A stretch of 50,145 bases of DNA from an uncultured SAR116 cluster alpha proteobacterium (GTDB taxonomy: Bacteria; Pseudomonadota; Alphaproteobacteria; Puniceispirillales; Marisalimonadaceae). Under the pieces are notes generated by a model. It was not told the origin of the DNA and did no database searches. It worked only from the letters and a program-made list of their open reading frames with translations. Positions 24,888-34,620 of this stretch are shown piece by piece. A program made the position numbers and the translations under genes. How positions within the stretch are numbered: position 1 is the first letter of the stretch; each line of letters opens with the position of its first letter. The stretch spans positions 1 through 50,145 of the forward strand of contig CACMYY010000007.1 of the NCBI GenBank assembly GCA_902618025.1, written 5' to 3'.

Positions 24888-26060
24888 TTAATCTTCAGAC
24901 ACAAGTTGCTTAGCTATTATCAATTTTTGAAGCTCATTAGTTCCCTCACCAATAGCCAACAAAGGAGCATCCCTATAATATCTCTCAATGTTATACTCCG
25001 GTGAATACCCAAACCCACCATGAATTCTCATTGCTTCTGTAGAGTTAAACAATGCTGTCTCAGTAGCAAAAAGCTTTGCCATTCCAGCTTGTAAATCTGA
25101 TCTATTACCAGAATCATATGCCTTTGCAGCTTGTTCAGTTAATAATCTAGAAGCCTCAAGTTTCGTTGCCATCTCAGCTAATTTAATTTGAATTGCTTGG
25201 TGTTCACTAATTGGTTTTCCAAATGTCTTCCTTATTTTTGCATATTCTATTGAATCTTCGAGAGAGGCTCTAGCCACACCTACGCCGCGTGCAGCTACAT
25301 TAATTCTTCCTAATTCAAGACCCGCCAAAATTTGTTTGAGCCCTTTTCCTTCTATTTCACCAATCAAGTTAGAAGTTGGTACCTTTACATTTTCAAGTTG
25401 AACTTCTCCTGTATCAATTCCCCTGTAACCCAATTTTTTGAGTTTTCTTGATACAAATCCATCTTTCTTTTCAACAAGAATTAAACTCATACCTTTATGG
25501 GCTGGTTGAATTTCAGTATTCGTTTTTACTAAAACAGCTAAAATAGTTCCTTGAACTGAGTTTGTAATCCATGTTTTTGTACCATCAATAATATATTCGT
25601 TCCCAACTTTTTTTGCTTTAGTTTTTATCGATTGAAGGTCAGTACCGCAATCTGGTTCCGTAAGTGCGATACCACCTCTTATCTCTCCAGTAGCAAACTT
25701 AGGAAGATAATTTCTTTTCATCTCTTCAGTGCCAAATCTTTCTACAGCAGCACACATTATAAGATGAGAATTAAAGATACCAGAAACTGACATCCATACA
25801 GCAGAAACATTTTCTACTATTTTTGAGTAAGTAACTGCTGACAAACCTAAACCACCATACTTAGGAGAAATTGTAGCACCAAAGAGACCTAGATCTGCCA
25901 TTTTATCAGCAATATCTTGTGGATATTTGTCTTGTGACTCAAATTCTTTTACATAAGGCTTTACATCTTTTTCTAAGAATTTATTTACAGTTTCAATTAT
26001 TAAATTATCTTCAGAATCTGATTTTTCATTTTCGACTTCAATTATTTTATGTTCATTCAT
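24888..26060 (-). CDS. Acyl-CoA dehydrogenase
   Basis: FAD-dependent acyl-CoA dehydrogenase of 390 residues that introduces a 2,3 double bond into an acyl-CoA. ALTEPDCGTDLQSIKTKAKK and WITNSVQG are the flavin and substrate signatures in the middle domain. The C-terminal domain holds RIHGGFGYSPEYNIERYYRD and IGEGTNELQ with the catalytic-position Glu372. Chain-length or branched preference cannot be read. It follows an MmgE/PrpD gene by 21 bases with an AGGAG ribosome site, forming a leftward two-gene operon; the same pair occurs in itaconate-type clusters. Confidence 0.94.
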   Translation of the reverse strand: MNEHKIIEVENEKSDSEDNLIIETVNKFLEKDVKPYVKEFESQDKYPQDIADKMADLGLFGATISPKYGGLGLSAVTYSKIVENVSAVWMSVSGIFNSHLIMCAAVERFGTEEMKRNYLPKFATGEIRGGIALTEPDCGTDLQSIKTKAKKVGNEYIIDGTKTWITNSVQGTILAVLVKTNTEIQPAHKGMSLILVEKKDGFVSRKLKKLGYRGIDTGEVQLENVKVPTSNLIGEIEGKGLKQILAGLELGRINVAARGVGVARASLEDSIEYAKIRKTFGKPISEHQAIQIKLAEMATKLEASRLLTEQAAKAYDSGNRSDLQAGMAKLFATETALFNSTEAMRIHGGFGYSPEYNIERYYRDAPLLAIGEGTNELQKLIIAKQLVSED

Positions 26061-26081
26061 TAATATCTCCTAAATTAATGA

Positions 26082-27464
26082 TTATAGATCTATCTGACTA
26101 TACTCAAATATTGAATTTACATTATTTGCTTGATCAATTTTAAGCATTAAATCTGTCAACTGGTTAACTCTTTCATTTGATAAGTATGGTTCTGTTAAAC
26201 CTTTAAACTTTGATATAAATTCTTCGTCTTTCATAAAGTTTTCTGGTTCTCCTTTTGGAATCTTTACAAACTTTTCATAATTCTTTCCTTTTACCACCAT
26301 TTTTACCTTTGCACTCATAAATTCTGGACAGCACTTCTCAGCATCTTTATCAGGATTTACTTTTATTTTGTTACATAGCGCTAGTGTGTGATTGTTATTT
26401 AAGTGATCTTTATAATCATCCCACTTTAATCCACCACTTTTAGCAGCTACAGCAGCACAAAAAGGCATTGAAAATTGCCCATCAACAATACTTTTTGGAT
26501 TTTGTTTATCCTCTAAAGGATAACCAATTATATTCAATGCCGTTTCGGACAGACCAATATCAATATCATCTAAATCATCAATAGAGAAATCCAATTCTTT
26601 TTTTAGATCTATTATCCCATCAATTGCTGCATGACTATATCTACAAGATGGATAAGGTTTTACTCCTAAGTTAAGTGTTTCAAATTTGTTTCCTAAACCG
26701 TCTAATGCTTTTTTTGTGTCTCCTCCTGAAGCATATGCATGTAAATAACCCCACTGACCCTCAAAAGCTTGAGAAGGACCTTTGAAACCTTCTGCCGCCA
26801 TTGTTGCACAATTTAGACCGTTTTGTGCTGCTTGTCCTACATGCGATCTTTTTGTCCAAGCACCATCTGTTAAAAATTGCATCGATCCAGCTGATTGACT
26901 TAGGGCTATTCCAAATGCAGAAACAAACTGATCTTTTGTTAAGCCCATAAGGTAGCCCGCTGAAGCTACAGCCCCAAACACACCACATGTAGCAGTTGGA
27001 TGAAATCCTTTTTTATAATGCGCTGATGAGCCTCCAGCTAATCCAAGTCTTATTTGTATTTCATAACCAGCAACACATGCTGTTATTAACTCTTGTCCTG
27101 ATGATTTATTCATTTGTGCCGCAGCCAAGGCGGCAGAAAGTATTGGGGCGCTGGAATGTAAAGAAGCTTCTGCATGAGTGTCATCAAAATCAAGAGAATG
27201 AGCTAAAGTTCCATTAAGTAGAGCAGCCGCACTAGGTGAGTAACTGTTTTTATCTGAAAAAACTTGGCAACTTCCATTACTCATTTCTAATCTATCGATT
27301 GCTGCAACTAAACTAGCAGTTGATTCTGCATCATGTCTTGCTCGAATTATTATTCCAACAGTATCAAGAATTAACAATTTTGTTCTTTTTATAACGTCAG
27401 AAGATAAATTTTCGTATCTAATTTCAGCACAAAACTCAGCAAACTTTTCGGTCATGTTTTCCAT
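26082..27464 (-). CDS. MmgE/PrpD family protein (first of three)
   Basis: A 460-residue MmgE/PrpD protein, the family of 2-methylcitrate dehydratase, iminodisuccinate epimerase-like and cis-aconitate decarboxylase enzymes. Signatures are LLILDTVGIIIRARHDAES, ALLNGTLAHSLDFDDTHAEA, GFHPTATCGVFGAVASAGYL, KRSHVGQAAQNGLNCATMAA and KPYPSCRYSHAAIDGI. The real reaction is not predictable within this family. It starts with a GAGGAG ribosome site and leads into the acyl-CoA dehydrogenase gene. Confidence 0.9.
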   Translation of the reverse strand: MENMTEKFAEFCAEIRYENLSSDVIKRTKLLILDTVGIIIRARHDAESTASLVAAIDRLEMSNGSCQVFSDKNSYSPSAAALLNGTLAHSLDFDDTHAEASLHSSAPILSAALAAAQMNKSSGQELITACVAGYEIQIRLGLAGGSSAHYKKGFHPTATCGVFGAVASAGYLMGLTKDQFVSAFGIALSQSAGSMQFLTDGAWTKRSHVGQAAQNGLNCATMAAEGFKGPSQAFEGQWGYLHAYASGGDTKKALDGLGNKFETLNLGVKPYPSCRYSHAAIDGIIDLKKELDFSIDDLDDIDIGLSETALNIIGYPLEDKQNPKSIVDGQFSMPFCAAVAAKSGGLKWDDYKDHLNNNHTLALCNKIKVNPDKDAEKCCPEFMSAKVKMVVKGKNYEKFVKIPKGEPENFMKDEEFISKFKGLTEPYLSNERVNQLTDLMLKIDQANNVNSIFEYSQIDL

Positions 27465-27570
27465 GTATTTCTCCTCAGTATATATTGAAAAGGTTAAACT
27501 AAAATTTAATTTTACAAAACTAAAAAATAACCATTAATATATTCCTATTAAAATCATATGAGAAAACACC

Positions 27571-28845
27571 GTGACAAAACCTTTTGAATTAACTGCAACT
27601 GATGCAATTAAACTGATTGGTAACAATAAGTTATCAAGGTATGAGTGGGTACAAAGTTGTTTTGAAAGAATACGTGAAAAAGAAGATCTTGTAAAAGCTT
27701 GGGTATACTTGGATGAAGATAGAGCTCTAGAAAAAGCTAAGCAGTTAGATAATGAAAATGAAAAATCACAACTTGGAATTCCATTTGGAATTAAAGATAT
27801 AATTGATTCAAACAATACACCAACTGGATTTGGAACTAATTTTTATCAAAATAATGTTCCCATGAGAGACGCTGCTTCGGTAGCTGTTGCAAAACAATCA
27901 GGATGTATTGTTATTGGCAAAACTGTATCTACTGAACTAGGACATAGAGCTCCTGGATTGACAACAAACCCACATAATAAAGATTTTACACCTGGAGGCT
28001 CAAGTTCTGGATCGGCTGCAGCTGTAGCGTCGATGATGGCACCTGTTTGTTTTGGCACACAAACTACTGGGTCGGTAATAAGACCTGCCGCTTACTGTGG
28101 AATTATTGGGTATAAACCATCTTATGGTGATTTTGATAAATCAGGCATTCTACCAAATTCTCCATCAATTGATACTTTAGGATTGATGTCTAGGTCAGTA
28201 GAAGATATTGCACTTTTTCGATCAATCCTTCTCGAAGAAGAATTAGTTTCAATACAAAAAGTAGATTTAAGCAAAATTAAAATTGGATTTGTTAGAACAC
28301 CACACTGGGATAAAACTGATGATTCTACAAAGGAAGCTTTTGAGAATTTTCTTAATTTACTCCGTTCAGATAAATTAAATGTAATTGACTTAGAAATTGA
28401 TAACCTTATTTCAAAATCTGATGCACTTCATTTAGATATAAGTGGATATGAATTTAAAAGATCAATATCTCACGAAAGATTCAATTATTATGACCAATTA
28501 AGTGACCAATTAAGGAACGGTAGGCTTAATGACGGGTATCAAGTAAGTAATAAAAATTACCAGTTAGCTTTAAAAGACTTGTCAATTTTAAAAAATCAAA
28601 TAGACGCTGTATTTGACAAGACTGATTTAATAATTACTCCTAGTGCACCTGGCGAAGCATTAAAAGGATTGGAATATACAGGATCACCAATATTTAATAC
28701 AACGTGGTCTCTAAATGGAAATCCATGTATAACCCTGCCCCTATTTAAGGGTGAACAAGAATTACCAATTGGGTGTCAACTTGTTGCTAGGTTTGGCGAA
28801 GACGATCAACTTTTTAATTATGCACAAGGCTTCTTAGAACTCTAA
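27571..28845 (+). CDS. Amidase signature family hydrolase
   Basis: Amidase of 424 residues starting at GTG 27571. The Ser-cisSer-Lys triad is complete: Lys75 (PFGIKDIIDS), Ser144 (PGGSSSGSAA) and nucleophile Ser168 (TQTTGSVIRPAAYCG), with spacings of 69 and 24 as in malonamidase E2. IITPSAPGEA and CITLPLF are further family blocks. It hydrolyses an amide or ester that cannot be specified. The last four bases overlap the convergent TRAP permease gene; it is divergent from the MmgE/PrpD gene. Confidence 0.92.
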   Translation: MTKPFELTATDAIKLIGNNKLSRYEWVQSCFERIREKEDLVKAWVYLDEDRALEKAKQLDNENEKSQLGIPFGIKDIIDSNNTPTGFGTNFYQNNVPMRDAASVAVAKQSGCIVIGKTVSTELGHRAPGLTTNPHNKDFTPGGSSSGSAAAVASMMAPVCFGTQTTGSVIRPAAYCGIIGYKPSYGDFDKSGILPNSPSIDTLGLMSRSVEDIALFRSILLEEELVSIQKVDLSKIKIGFVRTPHWDKTDDSTKEAFENFLNLLRSDKLNVIDLEIDNLISKSDALHLDISGYEFKRSISHERFNYYDQLSDQLRNGRLNDGYQVSNKNYQLALKDLSILKNQIDAVFDKTDLIITPSAPGEALKGLEYTGSPIFNTTWSLNGNPCITLPLFKGEQELPIGCQLVARFGEDDQLFNYAQGFLEL

Positions 28846-30125
28846 TTAAAGTGAGATTCAACTAATAGTTCTGGAAGTGTAAGTGCTAAAGCTGGGAATA
28901 GAAGCACTATTATTAATACAACTGTGTCAGAAATACAAAATGGAAATGATCCTTTTATAACAGTTGTAACTGGTAACCCTGTTACCCCACTGACAGCAAA
29001 TAAATTTAAACCAACAGGTGGTATAACACTGCCTATCTCTATACATAATGCAGTTAAAATCCCTAAATGAATCGGATCCACTCCAAGAGCCAAAGCAACA
29101 GGAAAATATATAGGTACAGTTAAAACTAAAATAGCTACACCTGTGAGAAACATGGATAAGAACAATAACGATCCCATAAGAGCAAATAAAAATCCTATCT
29201 TACTCAGACCCAACTCACCAGCCCATTCAGCAATCATTTGAGGCCAACCCATATTTGCAAGATAAAATTGGAAGATACCAACACAACCCAATAGAAAAAA
29301 CACAACTGCAGTAAGATTCATTGTTCTTAAAGTTGTTGGCATTAATTCTTTCGCAAATGTTTTTCTTTTAAAGATTAAACCATAAAAAAGAGCATAACTA
29401 GCAGCGGCAGCACCTGCTTCAGTAGGCGTGAACAAGCCTCCATATAAACCACCTAAAATAATTACAGGCATTAACAAAGCAGGTAGAGCTTCTTTGAAAC
29501 ACCTCCAAACTTCACATAAATCAAATTTCCCTCGAGGTAATTTAATAAAAAGTGACACACTAACAATTATAACTGCATCACTCATAGCTAACATCAATCC
29601 AGGAATAATACCTGCGAAAAATAAATCAACTATAGACATTTCTGTTATTACACCAAAAAGAATTAAAGTTATACTTGGTGGAATAAGAAGGGCAATACCT
29701 CCTGCGGAGGCAATAACTCCCGCAGCCATCCATTTTGGATAACCTCTTTTAATTAATTCGGGATAAGCTATAACACTCATTGCAGCAGCCATTGCTGTGG
29801 ATGAACCAGAAATTGCACCAAATAATACAGCTGCAAGCAATGTTGCATAAGCAAAGCCACCTGGAACCCATCCCACTATTGAGTCAGCAAATTTAAAAAG
29901 ACTTGCAACTAAACCAGTTTTTTCCATTAAAAAACCAGCAAATATAAAAAATGGAATTGCTACTAATGTATATTTAGTAAGAAAACTAAAAAAAGCTTCG
30001 AACAAAGTACTATATGTTAAAAAATCGTCAAACAGTACAAGAAGACCTGTAGCACCTGCTAGAGCTATACCTATTGGGGCGCCAGCAAATAATAGACTAA
30101 ATAAAGATCCTCCTAAAGCCCACAT
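28842..30125 (-). CDS. dctM: TRAP transporter large permease (DctM)
   Basis: Large membrane subunit of a tripartite ATP-independent periplasmic transporter, 427 residues with about twelve hydrophobic segments. Typical DctM stretches are LFAGAPIGIALAGATGLLV, KYTLVAIPFFIFAGFLMEKTG, AVLFGAISGSSTAMAAAM, GIALLIPPSITLILFGVITE, FTPTEAGAAAASYALFYG and IEIGSVIPPVGLNLFAVSGV. It is the last gene of the dctP-dctQ-dctM set and probably moves an organic acid with sodium ions. Confidence 0.94.
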   Translation of the reverse strand: MWALGGSLFSLLFAGAPIGIALAGATGLLVLFDDFLTYSTLFEAFFSFLTKYTLVAIPFFIFAGFLMEKTGLVASLFKFADSIVGWVPGGFAYATLLAAVLFGAISGSSTAMAAAMSVIAYPELIKRGYPKWMAAGVIASAGGIALLIPPSITLILFGVITEMSIVDLFFAGIIPGLMLAMSDAVIIVSVSLFIKLPRGKFDLCEVWRCFKEALPALLMPVIILGGLYGGLFTPTEAGAAAASYALFYGLIFKRKTFAKELMPTTLRTMNLTAVVFFLLGCVGIFQFYLANMGWPQMIAEWAGELGLSKIGFLFALMGSLLFLSMFLTGVAILVLTVPIYFPVALALGVDPIHLGILTALCIEIGSVIPPVGLNLFAVSGVTGLPVTTVIKGSFPFCISDTVVLIIVLLFPALALTLPELLVESHFN

Positions 30126-30149
30126 TATACATTTCCTGTATTATTAGTA

Positions 30150-30710
30150 TTAAACATCAGTAGCAGCTTCAACTTCTGCAGTAAAATGCTCACCCTTTAT
30201 GTAACTATGTATATCTTCAATAAATTGAAGAAAGGCTACTAAAGACATTAATCCCATACCCAGAGCTAATATAAAATAAAATGGCCACATAAAGAAAAAT
30301 AGACTCTCAGTTCTTTCACCAATTTGTATTGAATATTCAACCGTTGAATAAGCAGTATATGTTAAAGAACCAGTAAATACAGAAACAAAGAGAGAAACAA
30401 AAATTTTACAAAAACCTACTGTTCTGTGAAAACCTTTTGAATTTAAAAGTTGTAAAACAGCACTCATTACAAGGTGATTCCTATTGATCTGTGTTACACA
30501 AATGTAAAAGGCAACTGAAGAGACCATCATGTAAATAACAGCATCTTGACCCCATTCAAAAACAACACCAAAAATATATCTTCTAATAATTTCAGCTAAC
30601 GCAAAGAGTGTGACAGCTATTATTAGGAAGGCAGAACACTTACCTAATACAGCAGTGATGGAAGACTGAATTTTGTTTGAGATTTTGTAAAAATTATCCA
30701 TGATAATCAT
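30150..30710 (-). CDS. dctQ: TRAP transporter small permease (DctQ)
   Basis: Small membrane subunit of the same TRAP transporter, 186 residues with four hydrophobic segments. The family pattern is visible in the central RYIFGVVFEWGQDAVIYMMV stretch (FEWGQD is the DctQ hallmark) and later SLFFFMWPFYFILALGMGLM. The annotated ATG or a second ATG three codons on (30701) may be the start. It lies 24 bases before dctM and is separated from dctP by a hairpin. Confidence 0.88.
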   Translation of the reverse strand: MIIMDNFYKISNKIQSSITAVLGKCSAFLIIAVTLFALAEIIRRYIFGVVFEWGQDAVIYMMVSSVAFYICVTQINRNHLVMSAVLQLLNSKGFHRTVGFCKIFVSLFVSVFTGSLTYTAYSTVEYSIQIGERTESLFFFMWPFYFILALGMGLMSLVAFLQFIEDIHSYIKGEHFTAEVEAATDV

Positions 30711-30716
30711 TTAAAT

Positions 30717-30747
30717 AAAAAAGGCCTGACATAAGCCAGGCCCTTTT
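30717..30747 (-). terminator. Hairpin terminator/attenuator between dctP and dctQ
   Basis: GGCCTG at 30723-30728 pairs with CAGGCC at 30737-30742, extended by one more G-C pair inside around an ATAA loop. On the minus strand the stem is followed by a run of T (complement of AAATAAAAAA at 30713-30722). It lies right behind dctP, so it probably ends most dctP transcripts and lets a minority continue into dctQM, giving more binding protein than permease. Confidence 0.8.
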
Positions 30748-30755
30748 AAATTGAT

Positions 30756-31925
30756 TTATTTTCTTGACTTTTTCTTGTATAAAGCTGTTCCTTTTGCAAA
30801 TTTAGCAAAGTCGGAAGCAAACGCTGTACAATCTGTTTTTTCTAAATCACTTGACCCCATTGGATTGGCTGCAACTAGAGCTTTTGCTTCAGCAGTAAAC
30901 TGGTCAACCATTTTGTCTCCCATATCGTCAACTTTTGATTTAATCCAGTTGTTAGTTGCACCACCCTCTTTTGCTTGAAGAACTCCAGCTTCTGCAGGGC
31001 TCATCACATAAATTCCAGGTGCACCTTTATCAGTTACCTTAAACTTATCAACTAATCTTTTATCATTACAAAAGTTAATAGCCTTTTGATAAGGAATAAA
31101 ATCATTCATAATAATATCAGTTAGAGCTGCCTGTTGTTTTTTATCAAGAGTAGCCCACCATTTGTTTGATGCACCAATCCAGTAGTAATCACCAACAATA
31201 CCATTAATTCCAGCAACTGTGAAATATGGAGCTTGTTCTTTAGTAGCATTAAATCCACCTAAACTAGTTAGCAATCCATCAATAACTCCTGTTTGAAGAG
31301 CTGGCGGAACATCACCAAAAGCCATTGTAGTCGGGTTTGCACCTAAAGCTCCTAACAATGCATTTTCAGCAGGTCCCATACTTCTAACCTTTTTACCGGC
31401 AAAGTCAGCAGGAACTAACATTCTACTTTTAACAGCACCAGCACCCATGTACATACTTAAGTGACCAGAACCAAAAATAGTTATACCATGCTTGTCATTA
31501 AAAACTTTCTTTAATTGAGCAAAAGTTTTTGTTCCATCAAGTCCGTTGATAGCACCAGGAGATGTTAATTTTCCAGCACCAACAATGGTATTAGCATAGG
31601 GCTCAACACTTGAAGTTTTACCAAATTGACCAGTCATCATCTCAAGATTACCTTTTGTGAGAGCTTGAGTTCCTTTTGGAACGTTATAAAGTGACTTAGC
31701 CCAATAGATCTGAACTTTACTTCCAGGAATTTTCTTCTCAACCTGCTCTGCAAAAAACATTTCTGCGATAGCTGCAGGATGTGGCGGACCAGAGTGGTCA
31801 GAAGCCCAACGCATTTTAATAGGTTTTACAGCATGCCCATCAGCTAAAGCTAAATTTGTTCCAGCTGCAAAAGTTAGAGCAACAGCGCCAGCCGCACCTA
31901 ACAATGATAGTTTATTTAATTTCAT
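30756..31925 (-). CDS. dctP: TRAP transporter substrate-binding protein (DctP)
   Basis: Periplasmic solute-binding protein of 389 residues, somewhat long for the family. The Sec signal peptide is residues 1 to about 29 (LLGAAGAVALTFAAGTNLAL, then ADG). Binding-site regions include FAEQVEKKIPGSKVQIYWAK and GKKVRSMGPAENALLGALGA followed by FGDVPPALQTGVIDGLLTS; the conserved Arg is in KKVRSM. A strong GGAGGA ribosome site precedes the start. The neighbouring CoA-transferase, hydratase and lyase genes suggest a dicarboxylate or hydroxy-acid ligand, which is inference. Confidence 0.92.
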   Translation of the reverse strand: MKLNKLSLLGAAGAVALTFAAGTNLALADGHAVKPIKMRWASDHSGPPHPAAIAEMFFAEQVEKKIPGSKVQIYWAKSLYNVPKGTQALTKGNLEMMTGQFGKTSSVEPYANTIVGAGKLTSPGAINGLDGTKTFAQLKKVFNDKHGITIFGSGHLSMYMGAGAVKSRMLVPADFAGKKVRSMGPAENALLGALGANPTTMAFGDVPPALQTGVIDGLLTSLGGFNATKEQAPYFTVAGINGIVGDYYWIGASNKWWATLDKKQQAALTDIIMNDFIPYQKAINFCNDKRLVDKFKVTDKGAPGIYVMSPAEAGVLQAKEGGATNNWIKSKVDDMGDKMVDQFTAEAKALVAANPMGSSDLEKTDCTAFASDFAKFAKGTALYKKKSRK

Positions 31926-32034
31926 TAAATTTCCTCCAAATATTTAGAATCACAAACTATAACGATATGCTTTTCAGGTAAACCCTTAATTGCAATAAAA
32001 CCGATTAATTAGTTAATATGTTATGTAATTTTAT

Positions 32035-33240
32035 TTAGATTATACCTTTGTTTCTGAAAGTGCTTATTTGTTCACCAGTAAAACCGATCCCTTTAAGCAC
32101 ATCATCTGTATCTTCACCAAGTTCAGGGGCAGTTCTATCTTGAAAGTTGCTATCTGTCAAATGTACAGGCGTTTTCAATAAACTGATATCACCCCCCCTT
32201 TTTGTTTTTAATTTTTGGATATTTTTTCTATCTTTTAAAAATGGGTTTTCTAGGGACTCCTTTAAATTTAAAATTGGAGCAGCTGGAACTATTCCACCAA
32301 ACTCATCTAGCCACTCAGATGTGTTTTTTTTCATTAATTCTTCGTCAAGAATTCTAGTTATTTCGTCTCTATATTTTTGCCTAGACGAAAAATTAACAAA
32401 CTTTGAATTATCAATTAGATCTTCCCTATCTAGTTTTTTACATAATACAGGCCAAAAGCTCTCTTTATTACACATCAAAAATATCCATCCATCTTTAGTT
32501 TTATATAATTGACATGGAACTAAAATCGGATGAGCAGACCGGTCTAATCTCTCACTTTTAAAATCAGTGTTTAGTGTCCAAGCCGCCATATAACTTTGAT
32601 TAAACATAGCCGTATCAAACAAATTAACATCTACATCTCTTCCAACACCTGTGGCCCTGGCAGACAATATCGCACTTACGAGCCCAAATGACATAGTAAG
32701 TCCAGACATATAATCTACAACTGAAAGTCCAAATCTTGAGGGAGGACCATCAGGCTCGCCTGTAAGCGAAAAATAACCAGCTTCTGCTTGCATTAGATAA
32801 TCATATCCTGGCCAATTTTTTCTTGGCCCTTCTCTGCCATACGCAGAACAATGCGCTGAGACAATTGCTTTATTATATTTCTTTAGCTGATCATAGGTTA
32901 TTCCAAGTTTTTCAGGAACATCTCCTCTTAAATTGTTAGAAACTGCCTCAGCATTCTCAATTAATTTTTGCAGAATAATTTTTCCATCATTAGACAATAT
33001 GTCTAAAGTTATGCTTTTTTTATTTCTATTAAGAGCTTGAAAAAAAATACTTGAAGCTGAATTTCTGTCTTCACCATCGATAAAATAAGGACCAATTGCT
33101 CTTAAATAATCACCACTTGTACCTGCTGGTTCAATTTTAATTACCTCTGCTCCTAAATCAGCTAAATATTGAGTACCAAATGGTCCCGCCCCATATTGCT
33201 CAAAAGCAATTACTCTTACACCTGATAAAGGTAAATCCAT
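32035..33240 (-). CDS. CaiB/BaiF family CoA-transferase (first of three)
   Basis: Family III CoA-transferase of 401 residues that moves CoA between carboxylic acids. The catalytic aspartate is Asp176 in GLSVVDYMSG. Other family stretches are VIAFEQYGAGPFGTQYLADL, GAEVIKIEP, NRNKKSITLD, NLRGDVPEKLG and GYDYLMQAEAGYFSLTG, with a C-terminal GEDTDDVLKGIGF. It is the last of a leftward six-gene set; the following dctP is 109 bases away and seems to have its own promoter. Confidence 0.93.
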   Translation of the reverse strand: MDLPLSGVRVIAFEQYGAGPFGTQYLADLGAEVIKIEPAGTSGDYLRAIGPYFIDGEDRNSASSIFFQALNRNKKSITLDILSNDGKIILQKLIENAEAVSNNLRGDVPEKLGITYDQLKKYNKAIVSAHCSAYGREGPRKNWPGYDYLMQAEAGYFSLTGEPDGPPSRFGLSVVDYMSGLTMSFGLVSAILSARATGVGRDVDVNLFDTAMFNQSYMAAWTLNTDFKSERLDRSAHPILVPCQLYKTKDGWIFLMCNKESFWPVLCKKLDREDLIDNSKFVNFSSRQKYRDEITRILDEELMKKNTSEWLDEFGGIVPAAPILNLKESLENPFLKDRKNIQKLKTKRGGDISLLKTPVHLTDSNFQDRTAPELGEDTDDVLKGIGFTGEQISTFRNKGII

Positions 33241-33251
33241 TGTATTATTCT

Positions 33252-33791
33252 CTAATTAGCTGCTTCTTTAATAATTTCGTCAACCACACTATGCCCACGT
33301 TTTGCAACCAGGAAAGATCTTACCATATCCATTACAACAACTTTGTCTTGATTTTTACCAATATGTCTTACCTTAACAATTCCTTGTGTAGGTCTTGATT
33401 TTGATTCTCTTTTATCTAAAACTTCAGTTTCAGAATATAATGTATCACCAACAAAGACTGGTGCGGGTATTTTTATTTCTTCCCATCCCAAGTTAGCTAT
33501 TGCTTTTTGACTAGTACCACTTACACACATCCCTGTTACAAGAGCTAGAGTAAATGCAGAATTTACCAAATATTTTCCAAACTCAGATTTAGAAGCATAA
33601 TTTGCATCAAAGTGAATTGGGTGAGTGTTCATTGTTAAATTTGTAAACCATATGTTATCAGCTTCGCTTACTGTTCTACCAGGCCAATGCTCATAAACAT
33701 CTCCTATTTGAAAATCTTCAAAATATCTACCTGGATCTTCTCTATATCTTTGAGGTCCTATTTTTTTTATTCCGTACGAATTTTCTTCCAT
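33252..33791 (-). CDS. MaoC-family (R)-specific hydratase
   Basis: Single hotdog-fold hydratase of 179 residues. The catalytic pair is in the 'DNIWFTNLTMNTHPIHFD' block (the Asp/Asn and His of the MaoC hydratase motif). YFEDFQIGDVYEHWPGRTVS precedes it and EIKIPAPVFVGDTLYSETEV follows. It would add water to a 2-enoyl-CoA, for example a mesaconyl- or itaconyl-type CoA given the neighbours. Eleven bases before the CaiB gene and directly following the lyase gene. Confidence 0.9.
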   Translation of the reverse strand: MEENSYGIKKIGPQRYREDPGRYFEDFQIGDVYEHWPGRTVSEADNIWFTNLTMNTHPIHFDANYASKSEFGKYLVNSAFTLALVTGMCVSGTSQKAIANLGWEEIKIPAPVFVGDTLYSETEVLDKRESKSRPTQGIVKVRHIGKNQDKVVVMDMVRSFLVAKRGHSVVDEIIKEAAN

Positions 33792-34604
33792 TTAATCCTC
33801 CCTTGATATAATCAGTCTTGCAACTGCTAACACTGGTGCATCAACCATTTTACCTTGATATTTAAAAGCACCAGAACCTGCAGTTTTGGCTTCCTCTAAT
33901 ACACCTTTTGCCCATTTAAGTTCTTCAGTGGTAGGTCTATAAGCATCATGAATTGGCTTAATCTGATCTGGATGTATAGCAAAACGTCCTTTGAAACCCA
34001 TGGTTTTGATATATAATGTCTCTTCTTTACATCCTTCAGGGTCTCTGAAGTCTAACCAGACACCGTCAAGAGCAATTGTGTTGTATAATGCCGCAGCGTT
34101 AATAATTTTACCCCTTCCATATGCTAAACTAGCTTTGCCCATGTCACCACCAGTCGATGCACAATAATCTGCTGACCCAAATCCAATCCCAGAAAACTTT
34201 ATATTTGAACAATCCCAACTTTCGATATTTGCTATACCCCGCGGCGTTTCAATTTGAGGTAAAACTAAAATATCAGTTCCAAGATCTTTTAAAAATGTTC
34301 TACATTCATCAGCAGATTCAATTTTAGGAATAGCTATAGAGTAAGGAAGAGAAGACAGAGACCTTAACAATTTTATATCTTCTTGATATTCTTGAGTATC
34401 TAAAGCATTAATACGCAATAATAGCATATCTGATTGACCATCATAATTTCTATTTGCTAAATCAGCAAAATTAGATCGTCCAATAGCTTTCTTATCATGG
34501 GCTAAACCATCTTCAAGATCAAAAATAACTTTATCCGCTCCAGATCCTATTGCTTTAGGTAACCTTTCAATTTTATCCGTTGGTAAAAATAAAATACTTC
34601 TCAA
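33792..34604 (-). CDS. HpcH/HpaI (CitE-like) CoA-ester lyase
   Basis: A 270-residue TIM-barrel lyase of the CitE/malyl-CoA lyase group, cleaving 3-hydroxyacyl-CoA esters to acetyl-CoA or glyoxylate/pyruvate products. Visible motifs are MRSILFLPTDKIERLPKAIG, VIFDLEDGLAH (Asp and Glu binding Mg), LLLRINALDT, AIPKIESADE, LVLPQIETPRGI, GFGSADYCASTGGDMG and GRFAIHPDQIKPI. With a CoA-transferase and hydratases alongside, citramalyl-CoA or beta-methylmalyl-CoA is a plausible substrate. Confidence 0.92.
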   Translation of the reverse strand: MRSILFLPTDKIERLPKAIGSGADKVIFDLEDGLAHDKKAIGRSNFADLANRNYDGQSDMLLLRINALDTQEYQEDIKLLRSLSSLPYSIAIPKIESADECRTFLKDLGTDILVLPQIETPRGIANIESWDCSNIKFSGIGFGSADYCASTGGDMGKASLAYGRGKIINAAALYNTIALDGVWLDFRDPEGCKEETLYIKTMGFKGRFAIHPDQIKPIHDAYRPTTEELKWAKGVLEEAKTAGSGAFKYQGKMVDAPVLAVARLIISRED

Positions 34605-34620
34605 ACTTATCTCCTATTTT

